From Epiperipatus broadwayi (Eukaryota; Onychophora; Udeonychophora; Euonychophora; Peripatidae): a DNA stretch of 64,000 nucleotides. The notes under the pieces are model-generated. The model had not been told where the DNA came from and did not search any database. It saw only the letters and a program-made list of their open reading frames with translations. This document shows positions 12,480-26,079 of the stretch, in pieces. Position 1 is the first letter of the stretch. Every line of letters begins with the position of its first letter. Both the position numbers and the translations under genes were made by a program. Location: the NCBI GenBank assembly GCA_028023455.1, contig JAQFVV010000036.1, forward strand, positions 5,761,576 to 5,825,575. Reading direction: 5' to 3'.

Positions 12480-14250
12480 TTGAGATGAGTTTGTGATGAA
12501 TATAAAATCCAATCTGTGAATCTTAATAAGACCATATATAAAATATACTGGTCAGTTTTGCCATTGATGATTGTGATTCCATCTTTTAACTTTTTTTGCA
12601 GAAACAGTTTTCTGAAATATTTCAATCCCCATCTAATTGTAGTTCCCCAAAGTTTTTACTTGCTGTCAAATATTACCTATGAAAGTAATCAACATCACAC
12701 CTGTTTAAAATGTGTTGGGGGTGATCTATATAATGTTATGAATCCATCTCTTCCATAAAAAACATACCCATATTAACTGTAAAACATGCTTATATGAATT
12801 CTTGTATCATTTATTCATTTTATATCTCCAATCTAATGAAGATGTGATTTTACAATAATAAACTCTCCAAAAACTTGAATCATATATAGATTGGTTTAAT
12901 GATCTTGTCATTGTATTTTTAAAATTTTATAAGATATCCTTAAATGAAACTTTTTTAATCCCTTTATATTGTTTGATAGAGTGTTCAAGTCTCACTTCCA
13001 TACAAAAAGTAGACAAAATAATAACTCTATAACAGCTAACATAGTTGCAGTAGTTATTTCCCAGTGTTGAAATGTCCTCTCTTTTAACTTGTTAAATCAG
13101 CAATATTATAAAGTATATGCTGCATGTCAACAACTAAATCTACTGTTCTTATGTTCCACGATGTTTAAATTGGGTTATATTTTGAAATTAATGCCTATCC
13201 AAGTAGTAAGTTACAGATGAGTTTTCTTTCATCACTAACAGACTAAAACTTAATTTTAAAGCATAATCATTATATGCTACATTCAAAACATATTGTACAT
13301 TATGTAGAATGTCTTTATACTGAAAAAAAAAACACAATTTTCTGCTTAGTGTATGTCAATCCATACTCCTGATAGATGAAGTACTTATTTTTACTTTTAA
13401 TAGGGTTAAATTAAAAATTTCATCATCAAATCTCTATTGAATTTTCATTTCTGATTCATTAAGCTACTTATAAACTTTTTCAAAGATCATAGTAACAAAA
13501 GTTGAAAACAGTGTTGGAGCAAACATACATTCCTATTTAATATGAGTTTTTATTTCCAATGCTTCAGATTTTCCACTTGCAGTATAACACCTCACCTTAT
13601 TTCATTATGTTGAAACTGTATAATACAAATAAATTTAAATGAGAATGCAACTTATTTTGAACAAAGTCTATAAACCTGTCTGATTAACTGAATCATATGC
13701 TTTGTATAAATCAATAAAAACAATATATAAATCACTCTTTTATTTGTTCCTGATCCTTTCTTGTTTTTTCATGGCAACAAAACTATGTCTCTAATGCTTC
13801 CTGGTTCTTCATTGAGTCTCTATCAGCCATTCATCCATGGAAGCAACCTATTCAAAAAATCCTTGAAAGTGCTTCTACAGTAATGAATTGTCATAATAAT
13901 CCATGACAATTAATGTCATCTTGTCTACAACATATCACGACCATATTTTAAAACTTCTCCAGATATTTTATCATGACCTGTAATCTTTTCATTTTAAGAT
14001 TACAAAAGTTGTTTGACTTTATAAATATGGATATCTTTCTTTAAATCTAAAACTCTGCACAAAATATCATTATCATTATATAAAAGAGTATCATTTCTAG
14101 ATTTAGTAGAATTAAGATATTGTTTTTCAGGTCCCTATGTTGCTTTCAATGCACCAAAATAAGATCTTGAGAATTAACAGATATCTGGATCTTTTTGAAA
14201 TTTTAATCCCTCAATTATTTTTATGTCTTTTGACCATTGTTGAATTTCTA

Positions 14251-14329
<79 letters not shown>

Positions 14330-15150
14330 GAAGTTCCATATTTCATATATTATTCTGCCAAGCTGAAAATGCCATACATTCCTTATCAATGAAATCACTT
14401 AAAAGTAAGACTCTATGTTGGAAAATCAGTCATAATTATTATTGAACCCCTAAATAAATTTTCTTGTAGTCAAAACACATAACTTAAGAGACTTCCATGC
14501 AACAATGATATGATTTTCCAGAAAGTTCAAATTGGCAATTTTAGTTTTTAATAATTATTAAAATTTCCAATATGTAGCGATGCTTGAATATCAGTTTTCT
14601 TGCAATATGATTGGAATAAGCTATGCTTTTTAATGTACTAATCCATGATCTATACAATATATTAGGAATATGTTTTGTACTTTTTTTACTTCTCACTATA
14701 ATCACATCTATTAAATGCCATTGTTTCAGTGTGAAGCATACATTATATTCCTTCATGGTAGTTTTTCTGCCTAAATAAAAATTTGTGATAATCAATCGAT
14801 GTGTTTCACAAAAGTTTAATACAGACAAATCAGTAGAATATATGGCATCAATACCACTTTTTCCAAAATGTTTGGTTCAAAGACTACTATTTGTACCAAA
14901 ATACCATTATGGAAAGTATGATTTAACACAAATAGCCTTTAATTTAATATAGCAATGAAATTCAAAGAATAGAATGTACTAAATCACATTTTATAGCAAA
15001 TCCAACTTGACACATTCTTTTTTTAATGATTGATCTACCTTTCCAAAAAAGAAGTTGTTGTCCATCTGTTCCATTAAACTTAATTTCTTTAAAAAATGAC
15101 TTTCGCTAAAAAGAACTACTAGAATATGCATGTAAAAGATGATAGTAATC
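12480..15150 (-). pseudogene. Decayed LINE (endonuclease plus reverse transcriptase)
   Basis: Fragments of one APE-type non-LTR retrotransposon read in order on the minus strand. Near 14541-15110 is the endonuclease: the ORF 14541-14828 contains LNFCETHRLIITN and KQWHLIDVIIVRSK, matching the usual 'LIITNT...KHWHLIDYVIVR' block. Around 13690-13730 is the RT motif FIDLYKAYDSVN with its catalytic Asp. Around 12990-13020 is LYGSET, the C-terminal 'YGSETWTL' block. Frames change and stops are frequent, so it is dead. A (TA)n array (14252-14326) interrupts it. It lies in the presumed intron just upstream of the Popeye exon. The clade is uncertain; it resembles the CR1/L2 type more than RTE. Confidence 0.75.
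14252..14326. repeat. (TA)n microsatellite
   Basis: Two runs of alternating TA separated by 'aaattat'. The plus-strand ORF 14137-14331 ending in repeated Tyr-Ile is an artefact of this array. Confidence 0.95.
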
Positions 15151-15396
15151 AATGTGCATTTAATAAATTTATAAAAAGAACTACATAAATCTTAAATCTT
15201 AAACCTTTTTACCCAACAGTTCTGTCCTTCATTCACATTTTGAAGATCAACTAAAAATGTAAATATTTTATGTGTCTTTGTGATACTTATCTTTAGACCA
15301 CTTCTCATCCATCAAGTATAAAAGTCTATTTTAGAATCTTTTTCAATTTCATGAAAGGAAAGGTTCCCGTTCCCTAACATATAATCTTTTCTAACC

Positions 15397-15540
15397 AAAA
15401 AAACTCTTAGTCTTGCATTGGTGGTCGAGAGGTCAGCGTGACTGCCTTGCACTTGCAGGCAGTCGCCCGAGTTGCGGGTCGCATCCCGGCCAATGCTATG
15501 ACACTTAAAAAAAAATTAAAAAATTTAAAAAAAACTCTTA
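15397..15540 (+). repeat. tRNA-derived SINE family S1, copy 2, with target duplication
   Basis: The tRNA-like body 15415-15496 has a perfect 7-bp acceptor stem (GCATTGG/CCAATGC), an A-box region TGGTCGAGAGGTCAGCG, and GGGTCGCATCCCGG. Its anticodon arm holds a small insertion, so no normal 7-nt loop forms. An A-rich tail follows. A 13-bp duplication AAAAAAACTCTTA flanks it at 15397-15409 and 15528-15540. Confidence 0.9.
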
Positions 15541-15599
15541 TATCAAATTCAGTTCCAAATTGATTCACTGTTATTGTATTGCTTTGAAAAATAATCATA

Positions 15600-16292
15600 A
15601 TTTAAGACTTCTAGTCTACTAAGTGTATTTATGTCACTACTTTCTTAATTCCTGAGGGCATGAATTAAAAAGAAAAAAATGAAAAATGAGACTGGGTCAA
15701 AATGCTTTGCATATAGTTAAAGAATGAAAATGTATTTGTACCAACATACAATTATGTTGTGTCAATTAGTATAAAGAAATTATTAATCATATGATTAACT
15801 TATGATGACCAGACCCTACACTAAGCAACTGAAGAAGCAAAAATGGGCAAACAAAAAGATTGTATTGAAAACAGTATCTAGCATTTGATGAAGCACCATT
15901 CTATTCTACATGGCAGCAGTTGGAATTCTTAGTTGGGAATTGTTTATTTATTGTTCACATTTAACTCTCATATCTAAAGGTCATTTTATTATTTATTGTC
16001 TGAAGATTCCATTGGTATTCTGAATATAACATCAATTTTTTATAACATATTTAAATAATATATGCTATTATTTTTGATAATTTGTTTATAAAATATGCTC
16101 AATTATGTTCATAATGTTTAAAAAAGTAGATTTTTTAATGTAATATTTTTTATATCTATTAGTAAACCATTTCACTTGTTATATAATTTTACCATATTGT
16201 CAAGATATTATGTCAACATTTGTCAGTCCTGCAGAATATTAATAATTGGTTTAATCTAATCAGAGTGATAGTGATGATTATTATTAATGTTG

Positions 16293-16324
<32 letters not shown>

Positions 16325-16840
16325 GTTGTTGTTGTTGTTGTTGTTGTTATTATAGATGTTGTTGTTGTTTTATTATTATAACTTTAATTATCCAATTATA
16401 ATTAATATTGAACTTAGGCAATCAGAATTAATAATGTGGGTATAATAATTAATTTTATTCTGTTCTAGCACTATCAGCTTCTTGTAAGTTTAAGTTTAGT
16501 GCTCACTATTTTTTTTTTCCATTTCTATCTTATCCCTGTTTCCACGTTAGTTTCTTGCTTGTCACCTTCAACAGTTCTGGAAATTTTTCTGTATCCAATA
16601 CACCTTTTATTCAATACCCAATAATTTAATCTATTTTACTAATTATCAGCCAAAAATTTGATAGTTTACTACTAATATAATTTAGCATTCTCAGTTTAAC
16701 TGTAAACCCATATATCATTTTGGTATCAGTGTTTTATCCAATTTAGAGCAAAATATAATGTGTGCATATCATTCTATTGTGGATTAAAATACAAAAAACA
16801 CTATGGTTACTCTTCACATTGTGACTCCTGAGTCAAACAT
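15600..16840. other. AT-rich non-coding stretch with a (TTA)n/(TTG)n array
   Basis: No gene found. The trinucleotide array at about 16286-16380 switches between TTA and TTG units. Confidence 0.6.
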
Positions 16841-17357
16841 GCAGTCACGCAGGGGTCAGCAATCTTTTAGTAGTGTGGTGCCGAACCTATGTTACAATGT
16901 TTTTCTGTGTGCCGACATGGTTTTACCAACCTTATTATATTATATTATCAAAACTGGTTCAGTTATAATGGGCTTCAAAGTTATATATAATATTATAGTA
17001 TATAATATACACTATTATATAATATATACTTTTGAAATCTATTATAAATGGATCTTATATTATTGGTCATTCAGTATTTTAAAATACTTAGAATAATGTG
17101 AAAAGTACCTTTTTTTAAATTTGTAGTTTTTAACATGCTTATTAAAAATTATATTACATATTGTAAATTATAACTTTTTACCTATACAAAATATATAATT
17201 TAAATAACAAAAAAAATATCATAAATTCTAATATGATTAGCCATTTTTTATTATTAAAATAAATTAATGTAAACCTTGACTTTGTACCTCTTTGCTCAAT
17301 GTCAGGTATGTAATTGGTCACTTGTAGCTCCTTACATGCTTCTGAATTTTCAGGTGT

Positions 17358-19118
17358 TCAGCAACTTCTTTGCGAACTCAAAATATTTTTCATATGTGAG
17401 AAAATTTGTTCACATAAGTAAGTTGAACCAAATGCTGAAAGCAGAGCACAAGCAGTTTTTTTCAAATAATTAAATCTTTCATGTAATGATACCCAACAAT
17501 TTAGAAAGACAGCCAGCTTTTCTAAACAGTTCCCTTCAAGAGTTTTCTGCAATTCTACAAATTTAGTTTTCCACAATTCTGATGACAATAACTTGATGAA
17601 TTCCATTTCGAAACTATCAATATCCATCCATTCAAAAAGAGATAAATCAAATGGAGTCATCTTTAAATCAATTAAGTCAGGTATGGTGAGGAAAAAAAAT
17701 ATGGCTGTGTATTTGGAAGTCTTCACATCATATGGAAAATTCTTCTCTGAAAGCTTCAATGTATTTTTGAAGTTCATCTTTGTTAATGTTAAATTGATTT
17801 GTATGAGCCTTTACATTTAGAAAGTACTTGTAGATGTTAGTGGTAATATCATGCCAAAATATATATAATTCTGATGCAAACCCTTTCCAATATTCAAAAA
17901 GTTCTAGTACTGTTTGACCCTTTCCTTGAAAATGCAAGTTTAACTCATTCAGGTCTTGAATTATATTGTCAGAAACATCAATTTGCATAACCAGTCTTCA
18001 TCATTTATTTCCGGATAATGTTGTTCTTTTTCATAAAAAAACATCTTGATTTCTTTCAGACACAATACAAATCTGTTCAAGACATTATCTTGACTAATCC
18101 ATCAAACATTGCTGTATAGAGGGAGATCTATATATGTACTATTCATTTCTTGCAAAAGGGATTTAAATGGCCTATGTGTTAATGAAGAATAACAAACTAT
18201 GAAATTAATTATTTAAATGACAGTGTCCATTACAGAATTCAAGCATTGTGATGAGATTTTTGCAACTAAATTTTCCTGGTGTATAATGCAGTGGAAACTC
18301 AATGTTTGATGTTTAGTATGATTTTCAAGAAGTTTAACAAATCCCTTTTTCTTTCCGACCATTGCATGGCTGACATCAGTAGTAACACTAAATATTTTAT
18401 TTATGTTGATTTTCTGATTTTCAAAATGTGAAAAATGCAGTGAAAATATCATGTCCCTTTGTTGTACCAGTAAGAGGAATCAAGCAACACAATTCTTCAT
18501 AAATATGATTGTTGTCATAATATCGTGCAATTATTGCTAGGTATGCCACATCATTTACATCAGTGCTTTCATCAACAGCAACACTGAATGCAACAGCTTA
18601 TTGCAAACTGGTTTTCTCTTTTGTTGTTACATCTTCAGCCATGCCAGTTATTCTCTTTTTTGAATTGATCTTGCAGAAGCTGGTATTTCTTGAATTCGAG
18701 ACAGTATCATTTGTTTGTTATTTGGTAGATCACTGAATAAGATTTTAGCATTTTTCAAAAACATTTCTTTGATGAACTCTCCAACTGTGAAAGGTTTGCC
18801 TTTCAAAGCCACCCAATGAGCAATTGTATAACTACATTCGGTGGTTTTATTTTGGGTTCCAATTATTTGACTAAAATAACTACTTTGTTTCTTAAAGGCA
18901 TAAACAGCTCTTTTTATAGCTTCACTTTTCTCATCTGAATTTTTAAACATGAGTACATGTTTAGTTTGATAATGTCTTTGTACACTTGAGGTATGACATA
19001 CAATACTTTCATAGCATAATATACACACAGCACAATCTTTTTGCTGTACAAATTCATATTCATTTGTCCAAGAGTCTTGAAAAGAGCAAATATCATGTTT
19101 TTGTCTTTTGTGGGACAT
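17358..19118 (-). pseudogene. hAT transposase, GTF2IRD2/ZBED-like, frameshifted
   Basis: The N-terminal piece (18648-19118) starts MSHKRQKHD and has a BED-type zinc finger: CAVCILC, then H...H in SVQRHYQTKH. A middle stretch near 18520-18590 reads AVAFSVAVDESTDVND, the first catalytic Asp block of hAT transposases, outside any long ORF. Pieces at 18213-18452, 17728-17988 and 17358-17777 follow. The last ends with FGSTYLCEQIFSHMK, the C-terminal dimerisation block (family pattern FGSTYLCEQAFS.MK). Stops and frame changes separate the pieces, so no complete enzyme can be made. In the family this protein cuts and pastes the element at the 16850/20341 ends. Confidence 0.85.
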
Positions 19119-19194
19119 TCTGGGAATCTCTCATTTATTATGTCATGAGATGTGATGTGATGCACTGTGACTTTCTCCTTAAATGGAGTCAGGA

Positions 19195-19985
19195 ATGTCA
19201 GAAACTATACCCAAAGAAACCTGTTAGTCACTTTGCTTTCCATTCCCCACTCTAAGTTTTCCCATATTCTTCTCTATCCCATTTCCACAACATAATCTTT
19301 GTCAACTCTATGGCCTTTATATCTAAATCCCCCTTATCTTTTCCCAAACCCAGCATAAAAACCTATAACTCACTTTTTGTATAATCACTTTTTTCATATT
19401 TATTCTTCCATAACTTCATTATTTGTACCCTTTCTGTTTTCAAGCATTTACATTCAATTAACAGATGTCTAATATTTTCTATTCCTTCCTTACACAATTT
19501 ACAGACTAAATCACCCATATTTTTCCATTTACATGTATATCCTCTTGATGCTAAAGATCCTGTTCAAGCCTTAAACAATAAACTACTTTCCTTACTATTA
19601 TCATACATTAACTCACACCTAATGTTCTGTTTACTTCTATATATATATAAACTTTTTTTACTCTCCATACTAGTTCTCAATCTCTCTAACTCCCTATTCT
19701 TTATTAATGAATCTATTATTTTATCCCATTCCTTACCACTATCACATTCAACAATCCTCCTAACACAATCATCCCACCTTTGTACAAATATACTGATATA
19801 AATTCTTTATCCAAATCTTTTGCATATTATATTACCTTTCTCACCCATCTTGTTGCCTGCTCTTTACTCGTAACCCAATTAAATACTATTTTAGCTATTC
19901 TTTTATTATCCATAAACTGCAATCTACCAAACATTTTCATTTTACTTTTTGCACTTTTTTTTAAATCTCTTTTTTGAAAGAAGCG
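19195..19985 (-). mobile_element. LINE 3' fragment nested in the hAT 5' region
   Basis: The minus strand encodes a LINE C-terminus with stops: 'ARKVIYAKDLDKEF'-like sequence, DNSKESSLLFKA, then a zinc-knuckle block CKLCKEGIENIRHLLIEC (C-C-H-C) at about 19450-19510. The same protein and DNA block occurs in the longer LINE at 60520-64000 (60720-60900 there). It lies between the hAT transposase start codon (19118) and the right hAT end (20341), so it landed inside the hAT element and is younger than it. The 5' end is truncated at about 19985. Confidence 0.85.
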
Positions 19986-20349
19986 CCACCAAATGAGCGT
20001 CGATTATTTACCATTCGACTACCGAAAATAGCTTTCTAAAATTGATAACATAAGCTTTTTATTTGGATTACGATCTCATTTTTTAATTTTATCAAAAGTA
20101 AAATGTGAATATGTAAAAAAAATTTCGCTTGCAAACAAAAATATCTTTTAAATGAAGTCAAGTGTATTATTTTCTGGTAAATAATGATTTAATCGTAAAT
20201 TCAATGTTGAATGTAAAAAAAAAAAAAAAAGACGCTGAAATTAATATATATATTTTTTTACTATTTCAATTTATTCCGAGTGCCATTGATAATCGTTGGC
20301 ATGCCAAGCATGGCACGGGTGCCATAGGTTGCCGACCCCTGTGCTAGTG

Positions 20350-20476
20350 CTTTAAAAAAAATTATGATGAATAGCTAATTAAGTCATTACATAATAAATT
20401 CATTGATTCAAAGATGGTGATGTAGGCAGCTTAATGAAAAAACTAATCATCATGTGTTTTTCTCTGAATACATTGT

Positions 20477-20511
<35 letters not shown>

Positions 20512-21600
20512 TCATAGAAAAAAAAAGAGATCGTATGTCCTTTAATTTTATTTTACAATTGTATCTCACGAAAGATCAATTAGTTTCACATAGAAGATGA
20601 CTTTTATAACACCACTTTGCACTCCTCACGTCAAGATTAAATCAATATGTATATATATGCTTTATATATGCATTCATAACATTTTTCTAGCAGTTAATAA
20701 AAAATATTTAAAAATGTATTTAATATTTTAAATAGTTTAGACATTTAATAATAAAATTTATAAACAGAAATTAAATGACCCTGCAAGAATTAATGAATTT
20801 TAGTGTCAGTAGTTTTTTGACATTTAATTAAATAAAAACGTTCTATAATTTAAATAAAAGCATTAAAATAAAATGTATTTATACATTTAAGGCAAATTCT
20901 TCCATGATTGATGTTTAAAAATATTTAAATGCTCGGTTAAAAAAGTATTTAAAAAATAATTTGATTAAAATATGTTTTTAAAAGATATTCATATTATCTC
21001 AATTTAACTATAAAAATTGGTTTAATTTTTGGTTTTTTATCTTTATGAATACAATTTCAATATATTTTAAACGAAAAGTGAGAATTATTTTAAGCAACCT
21101 CATACTCTTTGTGAGTTTTATAAATATAAAATATGGATAACATACGAATTTTAAAAATTTTGACTTTAAATTGTGGAGAAGATTTTTAACAATATATAAG
21201 TGATATAAACAAGCGAATGGTTTATTTCTGGACCATATGTTGTTGCGGACCAGAAGTAATAAAACTAAATATGATCAACAGATCTGTAACTATCATAAAT
21301 GAATCCTGAAAATGAATTCATAATTAAATGAAATTAGAATACAACTCATTAAAACATATTCTGCCCGTTTTATGGAGTGGCACAGCCCATTTTAAAAGGT
21401 AGTAATGCTCTCAATAATAGACGCAGTAAGACTAGAAGTTTCAAGACAATGAATAATCTTAGATGTCACAATCATAAAAATACAAAATAAGACAGATCAT
21501 TCTAAGAAAAGTAGTAATAAAAGCTTTTGAAATCAGAGACAATTTGATAGTTTTCAATCAAATTTATTAAATGAATACTTGCAATAACATATAATATTAG
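20350..21600. other. AT-rich stretch with a (TA)n(TG)n microsatellite
   Basis: The microsatellite is at 20476-20511. Otherwise no gene or known repeat is seen. Confidence 0.5.
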
Positions 21601-22826
21601 AAAATTAAGGAGCTTAGTGTACAACAGTTATTCTGCTGACTATCCATCTGGAGTGCTTATTGTAATCGTCAACTAGTTACACCATTTCAAAATCAGTTGG
21701 CAAGATTATGTAGACAAAAACCTTGTTGATTCAAAAGTTTGTTCTCATGGTATTATTGCTGGGTTAGATGGAATTTCGTGGCCTTTACACAAGGCTTACA
21801 AATTACTTCTGCTGATATTAAAAAAATTATAGCAGGCTTTTCAGATCCTATTGGATTACAAGCTTTGGGAATTCATGTTGGAGGCAATAGGTATTATTTT
21901 TTTATCAAGTGATGATAATGTTTTTAGAGGGAAAAAAGGTCCAACTGGTATTCATTGTGCCAAAACAAATCAAGGTATTATAATTGGAATGTATGATGAA
22001 ACTATTCAGCCAAGTCAGTGTGCAGTGGTGGTAGAAAAATTGGCTTACTATTTGAAAGGACAAGATTATTAATGAATATTGATGGTATTATATTGGGGGT
22101 AGTCCTTGTCCAAAACAGACAAATCTTTCCAGAATAACCATTCCATTTTTTTGTTTCTTTAAACTTTTAGAAGTAAAATCTGATTTTTTTTATCCCTATT
22201 TTCAAGTGATCACTTTATGTGTTCCAATCTATTGATCGAATTTTTTTTTTAATTATGAAAATTGCCTCATTTGTTGGGGTGTCATAAATTGAAAACTTCC
22301 TTACATATTAGGGACTTTTCTCTATGAAAAAAAAATAGTCCCAATTATTTTATGAAACCAATTTTTGATACCATTTTTGATAAAACTATTTTGTATTTAT
22401 AAAATCACACTGAACAAAACTAATTAGATTTATCTACTGCTAATCATTGTTTTTTTATATATATAAAAAAGGTACTTTTGTTTTAATTCTAGATGTGCCA
22501 CTTAGCAGTATTTTTTTTTTTTTTTAAAAATATTGTACATGTTTCCAAAGTAAATGTTTCTATGAATCTATTATCTACAATTTTATTTATGAAATACGTA
22601 TATATTTTTATAATTGTTCCATTATTGTGAGGACCAATTAAATTTTTGAATGTTTCTTGCAATTATTTCTTTATATTCACTTTTTTAAAAATGTCTATAT
22701 GCTACCAAAGTTTAAATTATACATGTATGCATTTTTTTTTGCTTTAGTTTTTTTTTTATAAAGAAAGTCTGTATGATTCCCAATTGAGTTATAATAAATT
22801 CAAAAAATATGTAAAAAAAAAAAAAA
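21600..22826 (+). pseudogene. Processed pseudogene of profilin
   Basis: From 21695 the reading is SWQDYVDKNLVDS, the conserved profilin N-terminus (normally M-S-W-Q), but the start codon is ATC (21692-21694) instead of ATG. It continues through GIIAGLDG, a frame change near 21781, then QGLQITSADIKKIIAGF and ALGIHVGGNRYYF, a second change in the T7 run 21897-21903, and then the original frame FLSSDDNVFRGKKGPTGIH to QCAVVVEKLAYYLKGQDY with stop TAA at 22070-22072. Profilin binds actin monomers, polyproline and PIP2. The two shifts cancel. There is no intron; about 730 nt of 3' UTR-like sequence leads to AATAAA (about 22795) and a run of 14 A at about 22812-22826. That is the signature of a LINE-mediated retrocopy. 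The profilin is of the compact arthropod-like type. Confidence 0.85.
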
Positions 22827-23040
22827 ACTTAAAAGAAGTTATACACTCAACTAATCAAATATGGATAAGTAGTTGTTCTTATAAGAAAGGTATGTGACAA
22901 ATCAATTGATTTATGCCTTCTACAGTGTTATTTAATAGAGCGCAGTTAAAGAGATTTTTGTCTGACGGTTTGTTATTTAAGTGCGTTTTATCTTTTAACT
23001 TTCAGATAGAAATTATAAGTGAAATATAATATATAGCGTA

Positions 23041-23405
23041 TATGAGCACAGACTTTCACACGGCCCACCACTCTCCACTCTATCTCATAACAATGATACA
23101 CTTCAACACATATATGTCAAAAAGGTAAATAATCACCAATATATGTATTTCATGCTAAACCAGCAATCATCAGTTGGTCCAGATTATCATCTCTACACAT
23201 ATATGCAATAAGTGCTCAGATATATATTAAGATAGCCAATCTTCATACTTTAATGGACAGGCTTCAATCTACTCCACACTCCAACTTTTCAACCGTCCAT
23301 CCAATTAAAAATTTGTTGATGGAACGCTCAAAGGCCACTCTGAGGCCGAGATTCTCATCACACCCATGTTGACCCAAACTCAATCTGACCCCTCATGTAG
23401 AGAAT
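23041..23405 (-). repeat. Dispersed repeat family S2, copy c
   Basis: Reverse-oriented copy: 'agactttcacacggcccacc' (tRNA-like end) at the left and 'gatggaacgctcaaaggcc' at the right, with 'tattaagatagccaatcttc' between. It has nearly the full length of copy b. Confidence 0.8.
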
Positions 23406-23409
23406 ATAA

Positions 23410-25325
23410 TAATTAAAATAAAGAGCATTAAATTAATTTTTTTTAAAAAAAATACCAGTTATATTCTTATTTTACTTTTTTTTTTTTTTTTTTTGCAAGT
23501 TTTAGATTAACGTAGTCTAAAATTAATTAATAAATTGTTAGCTTAATTAATTTACTACAAATTTACTTAATTGTCTTCCTCAAAAAATATTAGTTTAAAA
23601 AGTGCTAAGACAACTTATTTTAAATAAATATATTAGCATATAGAAATGAATATTAAATAAAATGGATTGTTTCAATGTTTTCGTTCTTCACTTAGTTATA
23701 ATGGTAGTAGAAGTAAATAAGTTTAAATAACTCACGGCAAATAAAATCGCCATCTAAAAGGGTATAATATAGAAAATGGTATTATCAGGCCAATCAAATA
23801 CTGAAGGGTAACATTTTAAAATTTCTTCATGTTTTATCTATAGTTAAAAATAGATAGAGAAAATTTAATGGCTTGCTAGATTGGCTACTAGCCTATTATT
23901 TTAATAAAATAATAATTTTAAAAATCGTTAAAGAATATTTCGGAAATTTTTTTGATAAAGAACATGAATTACAGATTTTTTTTAACACGGAGGATATCGA
24001 TTAATTCTATAAACAATAAAATTATTATTATATATATGAGTAATTATTTTTTACTAATGCATTACAAAAACTCTTAATTATTCACTTAAAAAAATTTATA
24101 TATAAGTAATTAATTTTGATTAATATGCTAAAAAACCTACTAATTGGGCATTTAATATGATTTATTTTATTTATTCTAAAGACTTGTTTGTTGGTTGTTA
24201 TTGTTTTAAATTAATTAATATTAAAGTTTATATCGCTTTTTAAAATATATACGTAAATAATGACTGAATATATTTTATTATAATACACATTATATATAAT
24301 TTCAATCTATATATATATATCTAATAAACACTTTCAATTAAAAAAACATGCTTTATCTGTAATTTCAAACCCATTATTGTTGTTAATAATATACACATTC
24401 GCGTATTACTGTTATTAGGTCTTAAAAAATATTTATGGTTATATAATTTTTGTCATTTTCTATTTGAATATATGCAAATGCATGCTGGAATATTGTAGGA
24501 AATTGCAACAGATATTATGTTTAACTAATATTTTTATGTTCTGACAGATTTATCAGGCCAAAAGTCTAATTAGTTCTGATCTTGCATAATTTAATACAAA
24601 TAACAGTGAATCCTGTTACTATAGCATTAATAACAGAAGCTTTTTTTACAAAAAAATGATTATATGTTTGAACAACTCACCTTCTTATAATATGACTAAG
24701 ACATTATGTCTTGCATATCAATTCTTTGTCCAATTCTTTGTCTAAATATAATGTACTTGTAGCTATAAAGATTAATTATGACATAACTACTTTTAGTGAA
24801 ACTCATTTTTCAAAAGGAAAAAACTATCACTAAACAGGCAGATAACTACAAGTATTTTAATAATGTTAGACCATGAAGTAAAATGAAACAAAATGTTGAT
24901 CAACTTTCTATAAGATCTAATATGGTTTCTCTATTTTTAGATTATCTTGGTGAACTAATAGAAGACAATAATATAAATTGTTTTGTACAATGATATTACT
25001 TGTGTGTATACTGTAATCTTCAATTTTAAAAACTCAGAGGCAAAATATTTATTTCTTATTGAATAATATTATTTTATTGGTACTTATGAGTTTTCCAGTA
25101 AACCAAGATGGAAGACCATATTTTTGATAAATATACAGTTTCAGGGGCCCCACAAAAATATTTACAAAAAAAATGCCCGCTAGGAAATGTCATATTTAAT
25201 AATTAGATTTTTTTTTTTTTTACTGTTATTTTTAAAAAAGAAATCATTGTGGAAAAATTATTTACAATATTTATAAATTATTATTATTATTTTTTTTAAT
25301 TAACTTATTAACAGAAACATGAATA
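23410..25325. other. AT-rich non-coding stretch
   Basis: Contains a T18 run at about 23477-23494 and otherwise nothing I can name. Confidence 0.5.
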
Positions 25326-25329
25326 TATA

Positions 25330-25805
25330 TATATATTCTAACCTGCTGATTGCAATCTCACTTCCGGGGCAATATCATATAAAATAAAATGGGTTAGCTC
25401 AGTTAATGATTACGTTTGGTTATATGTAAATAACTGATAAATAAAATATCCTGCATTATATTAAAACATTCTACTAGCAAAATAATGAAAAGGTTCAGTT
25501 TATAAAATAAATAAATAAATATTTATTATATCATGAGATGTGGAAGTGAAATACAGATGACAGCAAAGATTACATTGAGTCAATATCCCACAGGATACTA
25601 CCTCAGTGGCATAAGAAGCCTATCCCCCTGTTACTATCTCAAATAAATAAACTTATAGTATTCTTAAGACTTTAATAAATCTTACTCATTAAGATTAAAC
25701 TAATAATTAAATCTTAATATTTTATTTATAATAATTTAGCTCAATAAAATCTCAGGTTCATAAAACTATTCTAAGTTAATTAAAATCACTGTAGTAAAAC
25801 ATGAT
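25330..25805 (+). repeat. Dispersed repeat family P, copy 1
   Basis: Matches 32480-32960 in the same orientation over about 470 bp with indels. Shared words include 'caatatcccacaggatacta', 'cctca(g/a)tggcataagaa', 'atttattatatcatgaga' and 'actgtagtaaa'. Both copies begin next to a short (TA)n run with 'ctcacttcc'. Type unknown. Confidence 0.75.
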
Positions 25806-25840
25806 AAGGGATTTTTATGTCATACTCTACTACACTTAAC

Positions 25841-26079
<239 letters not shown>

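Larger units (their letters stand above)
16850..20341 (-). mobile_element. hAT DNA transposon with both terminal inverted repeats
   Basis: The left end reads CAGGGGTCAGCAATCT (16850-) and the complement of the right end reads CAGGGGTCGGCAACCT (ending 20341): 14 of 16 match, and this is the usual end of hAT elements related to GTF2IRD2/ZBED-type genes. The transposase lies between, on the minus strand. The element is about 3.5 kb including a nested LINE piece (19195-19985). The adjacent 8-mers (CAGTCACG and TGCTAGTG) do not match, so no target duplication is visible. Inactive. Confidence 0.85.

Noticed and set aside
14137-14331. ORF ending in repeated Tyr-Ile
   Set aside because: Translation of a (TA)n microsatellite; the same holds for 8283-8477, 49008-49220 and 52667-52871.
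18986-19255. 89-codon plus ORF over the hAT transposase start
   Set aside because: Antisense shadow of the BED-finger coding strand.
16842-20349. 8-bp target duplication of the hAT element
   Set aside because: CAGTCACG and TGCTAGTG agree at only two positions; I do not claim a duplication.
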